From Streptomyces coeruleorubidus (lineage in GTDB: Bacteria > Actinomycetota > Actinomycetes > Streptomycetales > Streptomycetaceae): a stretch of 64,000 bases of DNA. Each line of letters begins with the position of its first letter. The stretch's first letter is position 1. Positions 19,273-26,878 of this stretch are shown one piece after another. The stretch covers positions 3,410,001-3,474,000 of the forward strand of contig NZ_CP118527.1 of assembly GCF_028885415.1 (NCBI RefSeq), in the 5' to 3' direction. A program made the translations under genes and the position numbers. The notes beneath the pieces are model-generated. The model worked only from the letters and a program-made list of their open reading frames with translations, was not told where the DNA came from and searched no databases.

Positions 19273-20310
19273 TCAGGTCGTGCGGAGGTACTGCGGTGCC
19301 GGTGGTTCCGACTTCTCCGAATCCTTGCCCAGTGTCGCCGACAGCCATTTGTCGTACGACGCCTGCCAGCCGTTCGCGGTGTCCTTGCGGTAGTCCACCA
19401 GGATCTGGTTGACCCGGCGTACCAGGTCGTCGGCGTCCTTCTTCATCGCCACGCCGTAGTACTCGGCAGTGAAGGCGTCACCCTTGAGCTGGACCGTCGG
19501 ATCCTGTGCCGCCTGGCTCGCGGCGAGCGCGCCGTCGGTGACCACCGCGTCGGCTTCACCGAGCTGGAGCCTGACCAGGCAGTCGAGTTGGTTCGGCACC
19601 GTCTTGGAGATGTCGGTGGTGGCGGGGAGTTTGCCGTCCTTCTTGTCCGCTTCCAGCGTGGAGTACGCCGTGGAGCCCGCCGCCGTGCAGATCCTCTTGT
19701 CGGCGAGCGTGTCGTCATAGCCCTTGACCGGCGAGGACTTGGGGGCCAGGACCTGCTGTCCCGTCTTGAAGTAGGGCGCGGAGAAGGCGACGTCCTTGAT
19801 GCGATCGCAGTTGATCGTCATCGTGCGGACGACCATGTCCACGCGGCCGTCCTGGATCGCCGGGATGCGCTGGTCGGTGGGGATCGCCTTGAACTGGACC
19901 GCCTTCGGGTCGCCGAGTATGTCCTCGGCGATGCGGTGGACCAGGTCGATGTCGAAGCCCTCGAGCTCCGCGGTCTTTCCGCTGTTGGGGTTGCGGTAGC
20001 CCCAGCGGTAGCTGTTCTGGTCGACGCCGACGATCAGCTTGCGCTTCTCGCCCTTGCGGTTCTTGATCGCCTGGATGGTGTCGCCGTCTGCGGAGGAGGG
20101 CGACAGCGTCTGCTTCTCCGGGGCCTCGCAGTCCTCTTCGGCCTTCTCGGCATTGACCCGGGCCGACTGGGCGACGGCCTGGCCGTCCACGGTCCGCGAT
20201 CCGGACAGCGGGACGCACAGTGCGAAGACGGCCACCAGGGCGCAGACGACCGCCATCGCGGCCACCCCGCCCCAGCCCTTCAGACTGGCCCGCAGACGTC
20301 GTGCTCGCAT
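19273..20310 (-). CDS. GlnH-like extracytoplasmic amino-acid-binding protein, membrane anchored
   Basis: A family-3 solute-binding protein of about 345 aa. One N-terminal hydrophobic segment (GVAAMAVVCALVAVFALCV) anchors or exports it, and no lipobox is evident. The mature domain has the classic signatures KLIVGVDQNSYRWGYRNP, LEGFDIDLVHRIAEDILG and VDMVVRTMTINCDRIKDVAFS. It resembles mycobacterial GlnH, which delivers Asp/Glu/Gln status to GlnX and PknG. ATG 20310 has AAAGGGGG 8 nt upstream. ATG 20343 overlaps the upstream stop (ATGA) and adds 11 residues. There is no ABC permease nearby, so it is a sensor rather than a transporter part. Confidence 0.9.
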   Translation of the reverse strand: MRARRLRASLKGWGGVAAMAVVCALVAVFALCVPLSGSRTVDGQAVAQSARVNAEKAEEDCEAPEKQTLSPSSADGDTIQAIKNRKGEKRKLIVGVDQNSYRWGYRNPNSGKTAELEGFDIDLVHRIAEDILGDPKAVQFKAIPTDQRIPAIQDGRVDMVVRTMTINCDRIKDVAFSAPYFKTGQQVLAPKSSPVKGYDDTLADKRICTAAGSTAYSTLEADKKDGKLPATTDISKTVPNQLDCLVRLQLGEADAVVTDGALAASQAAQDPTVQLKGDAFTAEYYGVAMKKDADDLVRRVNQILVDYRKDTANGWQASYDKWLSATLGKDSEKSEPPAPQYLRTT

Positions 20311-20339
20311 GGTCGCGCCCCCTTTCACCCGTGTCACGT

Positions 20340-21785
20340 TCATCGGTACTCCGACAGCCTGCGGCCGATGCCCAGCACCGCGCCCGCGGCGCCGAGCACC
20401 GCGAGGACGGCCGCGCCTGCCGACAGGCCCGTCAGGGCGTCCCGGCCGTCATCGGCCGCGCGCTTGAACTCGGTTTCCTCGTGGGCGAGTGCCGTGCGCA
20501 GATTGTCGTCGACGTTGTCGAAGCACTCGCCGGTCGTGTTCTCGGTGCCGATGACCATGTCCAGCGCCTGCTGGTAGTTGCCCTTCTCGTCCTGGTCGCG
20601 GGCCGCCGTGTGGCGCTCCTTCCACTCCGTCATGTTGCCGACGGCGGCGGTGACGGGGTTTTCGCCCGATGCGTCGTCGGCGAGCTTCCCGGCGGCCGTC
20701 AGATGCTTGCCCAGGGCGCTCATGTCCGTGCGGAAGTCGTAGTCGTAGGCGTCATAGGTCTTTTTGCCGACCTTTTTCGTCTCGGCGCCGCGGGCCACCA
20801 GGGTCAGGTTCTCGTTGCCCCTTGCCTTGAGGGAGGCGATACGGGCGTCGTGCAGCACGTTCAGGGAGCGGACGCCGTGGTCGTAGGAGTCGTTCAGGCC
20901 CGCGCGGGCGAGGCTGTGGCCGACGACCAGCCAGAGGAGGACCACCGTCGCGGTGGCCGTCGCGGCGACCAGGCCGTGGTTCAGGACCCGGTTCGTGCGC
21001 TGGTAGTTGCGGTGCTGGGCCCAGGCGAGGGCGGCCAGGGCGGCGATGCCGAGGGCGATGGCGGCCCAGGGGTAGGGCGTGGCGTCCGCGTAGTCGGCGC
21101 GCAGGCGCTGGTTCTCCTTCTTGTACAGGTCCTCCGCCGCCGGGAGCATCTGCTGCTGCATCTTCTCGTTGGCGTAGCGGAGGTAGGCGCCGCCGACCGG
21201 GAAGCCCTGGCGGTTGTAGGTGCGCGCGCGCTCGACCAGGCCCTTGTACTCCGGGAGGAGTCTGTTGAGCTTGGCGATGGTCGCCGCGGAAGGGGAGTCC
21301 GGGTCCGAGTTGGCGGCGGCGTTGACGAGTTTCTCCGCGGCCGTGCGGATGTCCTTCTCGTAGCGGTCGCGGGAGGCTGCCGTCTCCTGACCGCCGGCGA
21401 GGAAACCGCTGGAGGCGGCCGTGTTGGCGTCCGCGAGGGAGCGGTAGATGTCGGCCGCGTCCGAACTGAGGGGCTGACTGCTGGTGAGCACGTCGTCGGC
21501 GGCGGCCGCGCGGTCGGTCATCTGCCAGGCGGTGACGGCGCCGAAGGCGACGACGAGGAGCGCGAGGAGCGCGCCGATGATACGGAGGCGGCCGGGCTCT
21601 GTGGTGGCGGCGGCGCGGAGTTGGTCCAGTCCCTCGGCGAAGGCGGTACGCCGGGGCTGAGGTTCCGCACGGCCGTGAGGCGCTTGGCCCGGCTGCGCCG
21701 GTGGCGCCGGTTGGGCCGGTACGGCCGGGAGGGTGGGCAGGCCCGGGCCCGTTGGTGGTGTGCTGCTCGTCGGCAGGTGTGTCAC
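20340..21785 (-). CDS. GlnX-like membrane sensor of the PknG-type operon
   Basis: A 481-aa membrane protein. A Pro-rich cytoplasmic N terminus (to about 60) is followed by a TM helix (IIGALLALLVVAFGAVTAW) and an extracytoplasmic helical domain. Two central TM helices (WAAIALGIAALAALAWA; ATATATVVLLWLVVGHSL) lead to a second extracytoplasmic helical domain, and a final TM is near the C terminus. The layout of paired four-helix-type sensor domains fits mycobacterial GlnX, partner of GlnH. I chose GTG 21785 because GGGGGAGG lies 5 nt before it; the frame stays open to 21890 without support. First gene of the seven-gene operon. Confidence 0.88.
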   Translation of the reverse strand: MTHLPTSSTPPTGPGLPTLPAVPAQPAPPAQPGQAPHGRAEPQPRRTAFAEGLDQLRAAATTEPGRLRIIGALLALLVVAFGAVTAWQMTDRAAAADDVLTSSQPLSSDAADIYRSLADANTAASSGFLAGGQETAASRDRYEKDIRTAAEKLVNAAANSDPDSPSAATIAKLNRLLPEYKGLVERARTYNRQGFPVGGAYLRYANEKMQQQMLPAAEDLYKKENQRLRADYADATPYPWAAIALGIAALAALAWAQHRNYQRTNRVLNHGLVAATATATVVLLWLVVGHSLARAGLNDSYDHGVRSLNVLHDARIASLKARGNENLTLVARGAETKKVGKKTYDAYDYDFRTDMSALGKHLTAAGKLADDASGENPVTAAVGNMTEWKERHTAARDQDEKGNYQQALDMVIGTENTTGECFDNVDDNLRTALAHEETEFKRAADDGRDALTGLSAGAAVLAVLGAAGAVLGIGRRLSEYR

Positions 21786-21948
21786 TGTGACCTCCCCCAT
21801 GGTCATCCGTCGCCGCAAGTATCCCTTCCGGCACTGACATCCGCACCGGCCTTGCCTCGATCTTGATCTGATCGCAGCGCGAGGCACCACCCCTTGCCCA
21901 GAAACACGCCGGGGGCATCGGTTCGGTTCCCGTCGGGGAAACGCGCGG

Positions 21949-22389
21949 CTACTCCACGTAGCGGCGAAATCCCTGCGCCAGCGCCTTGAAGCCGCACGCT
22001 TCGTAGAAGCTGTGGACGTACTCGTCGTCCGCTGCCAGCAACTGCACCTTGTAGCAGCCGGCCGACTCCCCCAGCCGCACGGCCGCCTCCATCAGCCGAC
22101 GCCCGACGCCCCGCCGCTGGAAGCGGCCGGCCACCACCACGTTCTCCACGAACAGGACGGCCCGACCGCCGCGGGTGAGATTCGGCATCACGATGCAGTC
22201 CGCCGTCCCCGCCACGGCACCGTCGGCCTCGGCGACCAGGACGGTCCGCCCCTGCTGCCCGGACATGGCCGCCCAGACGGCGTCTGCCGACGCTTGGGAC
22301 AACGGCGCATCGTCCGGGTTCAGTTCGCCGTAGAGGGCCAGTAGTGCTGCCAGGTCGGCCTCGGCCGCCGCCCGTACCGTGATCTTCAT
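21949..22389 (-). CDS. GNAT-family N-acetyltransferase
   Basis: A 146-aa acetyl-CoA-dependent acetyltransferase. N-terminal strand MKITVRAAAEADLAALLALY is followed by the acetyl-CoA loop VVVAGRFQRRGVGRRLMEAA (R/Q-x-x-G-x-G/A) and the closing HSFYEACGFKALAQGFRRY segment. The substrate cannot be told. It lies upstream of the signalling operon on the same strand, 163 bp from it, and is probably separately transcribed. Confidence 0.93.
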   Translation of the reverse strand: MKITVRAAAEADLAALLALYGELNPDDAPLSQASADAVWAAMSGQQGRTVLVAEADGAVAGTADCIVMPNLTRGGRAVLFVENVVVAGRFQRRGVGRRLMEAAVRLGESAGCYKVQLLAADDEYVHSFYEACGFKALAQGFRRYVE

Positions 22390-22452
22390 GGGCTGAGCCT
22401 AGGACGAGGGCCTGCCTGGGCAATGGCCTTCAGCGGAGCACGAGCGTCAGCG

Positions 22453-23862
22453 TCAGTCCCCCGTCGGTGTCCCCCTGCGGCGCAGCACGATCAGGGTCGT
22501 TCCGCCGATCACGACCAGGGCGATGGCGATGCCGGCGATGAGGGGGGTGACTCCGGAGCCGCCGGTTTCGGCGAGGTTGGTGTCCGTGGCCGCGCCGTCC
22601 ACCGAGGCCGGGCTCGGTTCGCTGAGGGTCTGTGTGGCCGGGCCGGTCTCGCTGCCCTGGATCCGGCAGTCCAGCATGCCGGTGAAGCGCTGGGTGAAGC
22701 CGCCCGGGGCGTGGATCGTGAAGTCGTACGCCTGGTCCTCCTGGAGCGGGACCGTCACCGTTCGGGACTCGCCCGCGGCGATGGTGTGCTCAAAGCCCGC
22801 CAGTTCGAAGGTGAACGGCTCGTCGCCCTTGTTGGAGGCGATGATGTCCACACCGCCCTCGGCGCAGTTCTTCGCCGCCGACAGTGCCGGGATCGCGCCC
22901 TGCTTCGCCCACGTCGCCCCCGCCGTGGCCGACACCGTCGACTCACTGGAACCGGCCAGGATCTGCGTCTGGCTCCGGCTCTCGGAGGCGAAGGCACGGC
23001 CGACGGGCACGGTCGTCGAGGCCTGCACGGTCAGTTCTGCCGTGCCGGACGCCGCGTCCTCGGGCACCTCGAAGAACACCTGCCCGCCGTCGGACGTGGA
23101 GGTGACGGCCTTGCCCTGCCTGTCGACGATCCGGACCCCGCTCGTGGCGGCGTCCGCGGGCGGACTCACCGTCACGCTGCGGGCGTTGGTGTGCACCGTC
23201 ACCGGGCCCAGCCGCTCCCCCGGCCGGCCGGAGACCGCCGGCGGGTCGAGGGTGAGCGAGGCCCGGGGCTCGGGCCGGCTCCGGGCGTTCTTCTCCAGGT
23301 AGTCCGCGAGCTGCTCGGCCTGCGGGTCGAGGGCGTCGACGGCCACGTCGTCCGAGTACCGCCAGATCGCCACCTGCGTGCCGGCCGCCGCGTCCTGCTC
23401 GGTCAGCGCGCCACGGACGCCCGCCTTCCGCGCCAGCGCCGCGAGGTCGTTCACCTGCGGGTAGGAGTTCTGAAGGATCCAGCGGATCCGGCCGGCGTCC
23501 TTGTTGGCGCCCAGGGACGTGCCGCTCCAGGGCGTCTCGTGGTACTCGGCGTCCCGCTGCGTCGGGTTGTGCAGGTCGACGCAGTACGTCTGGAGCATGC
23601 CGCCGCCCTCGACGGACATCTCGAACAGGCCCGCCGACACCTGCTGGTCCCCGGTGTCGCCGTGTATCACCGCGGTGCCGTACGTCTTGAGCCCGGCTGT
23701 CGTCGCCGTCGCCCCGCCCTGACTCCCCGTGGTCTCCTCGGCGGTCGCCTGGCCGGCGCCGGCCAGCACGCCCGCGGCGACGAGCCCGGACACGAGCGTC
23801 GCGGCGCCGAGGCGGGCAGCCCCTCGCCTGCGTACGAACACCGCAGAGAACGAAGCAAACAC
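22453..23862 (-). CDS. Sortase-anchored surface protein with internal Cys-Gln thioester domain
   Basis: A 469-aa cell-wall protein. Its signal peptide (RRRGAARLGAATLVSGLVAA then an AxA site at GQATAEE) is followed by a TQXA/thioester domain. The Cys of the thioester lies in MLQTYCVDLHNPT and the Gln in AGTQVAIWRYSDD, so a Cys-Gln isopeptide-like thioester can form, as in Gram-positive adhesins that bind host or surface amines. Beta-rich repeats follow. The C terminus has LAETGGSG, a hydrophobic helix (VTPLIAGIAIALVVIGGTTL) and RRR, a class-E sortase signal (LAXTG). GTG 23862 has AAGGGG 6 nt upstream. Confidence 0.9.
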   Translation of the reverse strand: MFASFSAVFVRRRGAARLGAATLVSGLVAAGVLAGAGQATAEETTGSQGGATATTAGLKTYGTAVIHGDTGDQQVSAGLFEMSVEGGGMLQTYCVDLHNPTQRDAEYHETPWSGTSLGANKDAGRIRWILQNSYPQVNDLAALARKAGVRGALTEQDAAAGTQVAIWRYSDDVAVDALDPQAEQLADYLEKNARSRPEPRASLTLDPPAVSGRPGERLGPVTVHTNARSVTVSPPADAATSGVRIVDRQGKAVTSTSDGGQVFFEVPEDAASGTAELTVQASTTVPVGRAFASESRSQTQILAGSSESTVSATAGATWAKQGAIPALSAAKNCAEGGVDIIASNKGDEPFTFELAGFEHTIAAGESRTVTVPLQEDQAYDFTIHAPGGFTQRFTGMLDCRIQGSETGPATQTLSEPSPASVDGAATDTNLAETGGSGVTPLIAGIAIALVVIGGTTLIVLRRRGTPTGD

Positions 23863-24140
23863 CAAATTCCCCTTCGAGCAGGACCCGTCGATGTGGGGGG
23901 TACGGTCCCACCTGCAGAATCAGAAGCCTCGCAGGCCGCAGGAGCCCCGAGAGCCATGCCCGGCATCCTAGGTATGCGGCGGACGCCGCTCGCCGGTGAG
24001 ACGGTCGGACGAGTGATCCGACTCGGAATCGTTATCGCCAAGACCCCTTGTGAGCAGGGCTTATCGACAAGTCCACCGCCGATTTTCGGTGCACACTCGC
24101 CGATAAGCCGCAGTCCGGGCAGGCGGGCGGGTGATTGACG
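23863..24140. promoter_or_regulatory. Region upstream of the thioester surface protein
   Basis: About 280 bp without a gene. A 17-bp palindrome (24134-24150, arms ATTGACGT/ACGTCAAT around one base) sits at its far end and overlaps the ssb stop codon. It could be an operator for the adhesin or the foot of a terminator. No other structure stood out. Confidence 0.3.
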
Positions 24141-24617
24141 TCACGTCAATACGGCTGGTTCCGGGGGCTGTTGCGAGGCGGCGTCCGTCGGATCCGGCGA
24201 ACCACCCGGCGGGGTCTCCCAGTTGGGTTCCGGCTGCGTCGGCGAGGACGCCGTCTCCGACTTGCCTGCGCGGCGGAACGCCGAGGTGCCCCAGGCCAGG
24301 TCGTGACCGATCGCTACCGCGTCGATGTCAGCCGAGGTCCAGCTCTGCCCCTCGCGCACGTCGGTCCGCACCTTCAGCCTGCCCTGGACGATCACGGGCT
24401 CGCCCACCGTCAGCGACGCCGCCGCGTTCGTGGCGAGCTGGCGATTGGCCCACACCGTGAAGAAGTTGGTGTGCCCGTCCGTCCACATGTTCTTCTCGCG
24501 GTCCCAGTAGCGGGCGGTCACGGCCATCCGGAACCTCGCCGACGGGCCGGACGCCATCTCCCGGTACACCGGCTGCGTCGCCACCCTGCCGACCGCGCAG
24601 ACCATCGTCTCGTTCAT
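24141..24617 (-). CDS. ssbB: Single-stranded DNA-binding protein, SsbB type
   Basis: A 158-aa OB-fold SSB. MNETMVCAVGRVATQPVYRE opens the OB fold; FRMAVTARYWDREKNMW and FFTVWANRQLATNAAASL are the ssDNA-binding strands. The C-terminal tail is Pro/Gln-rich and lacks the acidic DDDIPF tip of housekeeping SsbA. Length and missing tip match Streptomyces SsbB, which is needed for chromosome segregation during sporulation. ATG 24617 is preceded by GGAGGGG; the frame start at 24650 is not. It lies next to dynamin-like sporulation genes, which supports that role. Confidence 0.88.
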   Translation of the reverse strand: MNETMVCAVGRVATQPVYREMASGPSARFRMAVTARYWDREKNMWTDGHTNFFTVWANRQLATNAAASLTVGEPVIVQGRLKVRTDVREGQSWTSADIDAVAIGHDLAWGTSAFRRAGKSETASSPTQPEPNWETPPGGSPDPTDAASQQPPEPAVLT

Positions 24618-24844
24618 CGCGAACCCCTCCCTCGCCCGGACGTGCGACACCGGGCCGACATGCGTACGGGCCCGTCCCGTACGGCTGTGTCTGCCAGACT
24701 GCCGCCGCCGGGCCGAGCCCGCTGAGCGCCGTGGACCACCGGCCGCCTGTGGACAACGCCGCCACCCGGACGGGTGACGCCGAATGACATCTGCGGCCCG
24801 ACATAACCGCCGCGCCCCACGGAGTCACCGTCCCGGCCCCGGCG
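24618..24844. promoter_or_regulatory. ssbB upstream region
   Basis: 227 bp between dynB and ssbB with no gene, presumed to hold the ssbB promoter. A single match to a Streptomyces-type DnaA box in reverse (TGTGGACAA, 24748-24756) is present; one box alone may be chance. Confidence 0.35.
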
Positions 24845-26875
24845 TCACCTCCCCACCCGCACCACCCTCCCGTACTGCTCCCGAACCTCCCGATACCGCA
24901 GCAGCTCCGCCGCCACCGGATCCAGCACCCGGGCCCTCCCGCACCCGGCAGCCGCCTCCCGCAACCGGCGTTCCGCCTCGAGGCCGTAGCGGCGGGCCGG
25001 CCCCCGCGCCGCCATCCGGCAGCTCCACTCGATGAGCGGGCCGCCGACGATGCCGATCACCATCAGCAGCACCGGCACGCCCAGGTTCGGCGACATGACC
25101 CCGACGATCTGGCCCAGCAGCCACAGGCCGCCCAGGAACTGCAGGATCGTCATGGACGCCTGGGACAGCACGGCCACCGGCCACCACCCCGGCCGCGGTG
25201 GCCGCCCCGTCGGCACTCCCGCGCGCACGCTCAGCTCGTCCAGCGCCTCGGGCAGCCCCTGGGAGCCGCGGACGGCCGCCTCGCGCACCGCCAGCGCCCA
25301 GGGCGCGGGCAGGCCGGCCGAGGCCCGGTCGGCCACCGTCCGTACCGCCTGCTCGACCCGCTGCCGTGCGGTGGCCTCCTCATCGGCCTGCGTGCGCGAG
25401 GGGAGCCGCCCCGTGGCGGGCTCGCCGCGGTCCTGATACCAGCGCCACAACCGCAGCCAGGGCGTACCACAGGCGCGGTTGGCGTTGCGCAGCCACGCGC
25501 GTTCGGCGGCCTCGCCCGCCGCCGTGGCGCCCACCGCGTCCGCGAGCCGGTCCGCGAACTCCTCCCGGGCCTGTTCACTGAGCCCGGTCCGCCGCCGGGT
25601 GGCGTAGACGGGCCACAGCCGCGCCGCCGCGATGTCCACGTCGGCCGAGATACGGCGGGCCGGCGCCGTGCGCTCCGCGACGAACTGGCCGAGCGCCTCC
25701 CGCAGCTCACCGACGCCGTCGCCGGTGAGCGCGGACAGCGCGAGCACGGTCGTACCCGGTTCGCCGTACTCGCCGAGGGCGATGCCGTCCTCGTCGAGCA
25801 GCCGCCGCAGATCGTCGAGGACCTGCTCGGCGGCCTCCGCGGGCAGCCGGTCGATCTGGTTGAGGACGACGAACATGACCTCCGCGTGGGCCGCCATCGG
25901 CCGCAGATAGCGCTCGTGGAGGACGGCGTCGGCGTACTTCTCCGGGTCGACGACCCAGATGACCGCGTCGACGAGCGCCAGGATGCGGTCCACGTGCTCG
26001 CGGTGCTGTACGGCCGCGGAGTCGTGGTCGGGCAGGTCGATGAGGACGAGTCCGCGCAGCTGGGACTCCCCGTCCCCGGTCGGCAGCGGACGCCGGCGCA
26101 GCCGGGGCGGGATGCCGAGCCGTTCGATGAGGCTCGCGGCCCCGTCGCTCCAACTGCACGCGATGGGCGCCGCGGTGGTGGGACGGCGTACTCCCGTCTC
26201 CGAGATGGCCACCCCGGCGAGCGCGTTGAACAGCTGCGACTTGCCGCTGCCCGTGGCGCCCGCGATGGCGACGACGGTGTGCTGCCCGGAGAGCCTGCGC
26301 CGCGCGGACGCCTCGTCGAGCACCCGGCCCGCCTCCGCCAGCGTCCGGCTGTCCAGCCGGGTGCGGGAGAGCCCCACCAGTTCGCGCAGCGCCTCCAGCC
26401 GGGAACGCAGCGGCCCGTCGTACACCAGCGGGGACACCGTCGGCGGGACGGCGGTACGGCTGTCGAGCACGGCGTACTGGTGTGTTGCGGTGGCCTCGTC
26501 GACCCGCCGTGCGATGAGCCCGTCGTCCCAGGCGACCGAGGAGTCCGTACGGGGATCCGTACCGGAGTCCGCACGGGAGTCTGTACGGGGATCCGTACGG
26601 GGATCCGTACGGGGATCCGCACGGGGATCCGCACGGGGATCCGTACGGGAGGAGGAGTCGCCGCCCGGCACGCGCGCGTGGGCGTCATCCGCGCTCTCGC
26701 CCCCGGAGACGTTCTCGGGGGCGCTCTGGGATGCGCTCTCGGAGTCGCGCTGGGCTGCGCTCTGGGATGCGCTCTCGAGGGCCTTCGCCGATGGGTTCTC
26801 GGCGGCTCTCGCCTTGTCCGCGTCGCCCGGCTGGTCGGAGCGCTCGGTGTGGTCCTGGTCAGTGACGGCGGTCAC
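24845..26875 (-). CDS. dynB: Dynamin-like GTPase DynB
   Basis: A 676-aa large GTPase. A charged, repetitive N-terminal region (to about 105) is made of SESASQ- and RTDP-type repeats. The GTPase domain has G1 GATGSGKSQLFNALAG, a G2 Thr in RRPTTAAP, G3 LIDLPDHDS and G4 NQIDRL. Two membrane segments lie at about 575-625 (MTILQFLGGLWLLGQIVGV; LGVPVLLMVIGIVGGPLI). DynA and DynB stabilise FtsZ rings at sporulation septa in Streptomyces. The GTG start at 26875 is 3 bp after the dynA stop, with GGAGAGG upstream inside dynA, so they are coupled. Confidence 0.88.
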   Translation of the reverse strand: MTAVTDQDHTERSDQPGDADKARAAENPSAKALESASQSAAQRDSESASQSAPENVSGGESADDAHARVPGGDSSSRTDPRADPRADPRTDPRTDPRTDSRADSGTDPRTDSSVAWDDGLIARRVDEATATHQYAVLDSRTAVPPTVSPLVYDGPLRSRLEALRELVGLSRTRLDSRTLAEAGRVLDEASARRRLSGQHTVVAIAGATGSGKSQLFNALAGVAISETGVRRPTTAAPIACSWSDGAASLIERLGIPPRLRRRPLPTGDGESQLRGLVLIDLPDHDSAAVQHREHVDRILALVDAVIWVVDPEKYADAVLHERYLRPMAAHAEVMFVVLNQIDRLPAEAAEQVLDDLRRLLDEDGIALGEYGEPGTTVLALSALTGDGVGELREALGQFVAERTAPARRISADVDIAAARLWPVYATRRRTGLSEQAREEFADRLADAVGATAAGEAAERAWLRNANRACGTPWLRLWRWYQDRGEPATGRLPSRTQADEEATARQRVEQAVRTVADRASAGLPAPWALAVREAAVRGSQGLPEALDELSVRAGVPTGRPPRPGWWPVAVLSQASMTILQFLGGLWLLGQIVGVMSPNLGVPVLLMVIGIVGGPLIEWSCRMAARGPARRYGLEAERRLREAAAGCGRARVLDPVAAELLRYREVREQYGRVVRVGR
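26542..26649 (-). repeat. 12-bp tandem repeat inside dynB
   Basis: About nine imperfect 12-bp units of the type CGGGGATCCGTA in tandem, encoding the RTDP/RADP tetrapeptide repeat in the acidic-basic N-terminal arm of DynB. Since the unit is four codons, copy-number change would keep the frame. Confidence 0.85.
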
Positions 26876-26878
26876 CGG

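Noticed and set aside
17743..20577. A 944-codon plus-strand open frame
   Set aside because: It is antisense to the coiled-coil and GlnH-like genes, whose own products show clear features.
26542..26649. Regular short repeats resembling a CRISPR array
   Set aside because: Units are 12 bp without spacers and are in-frame codons of DynB.
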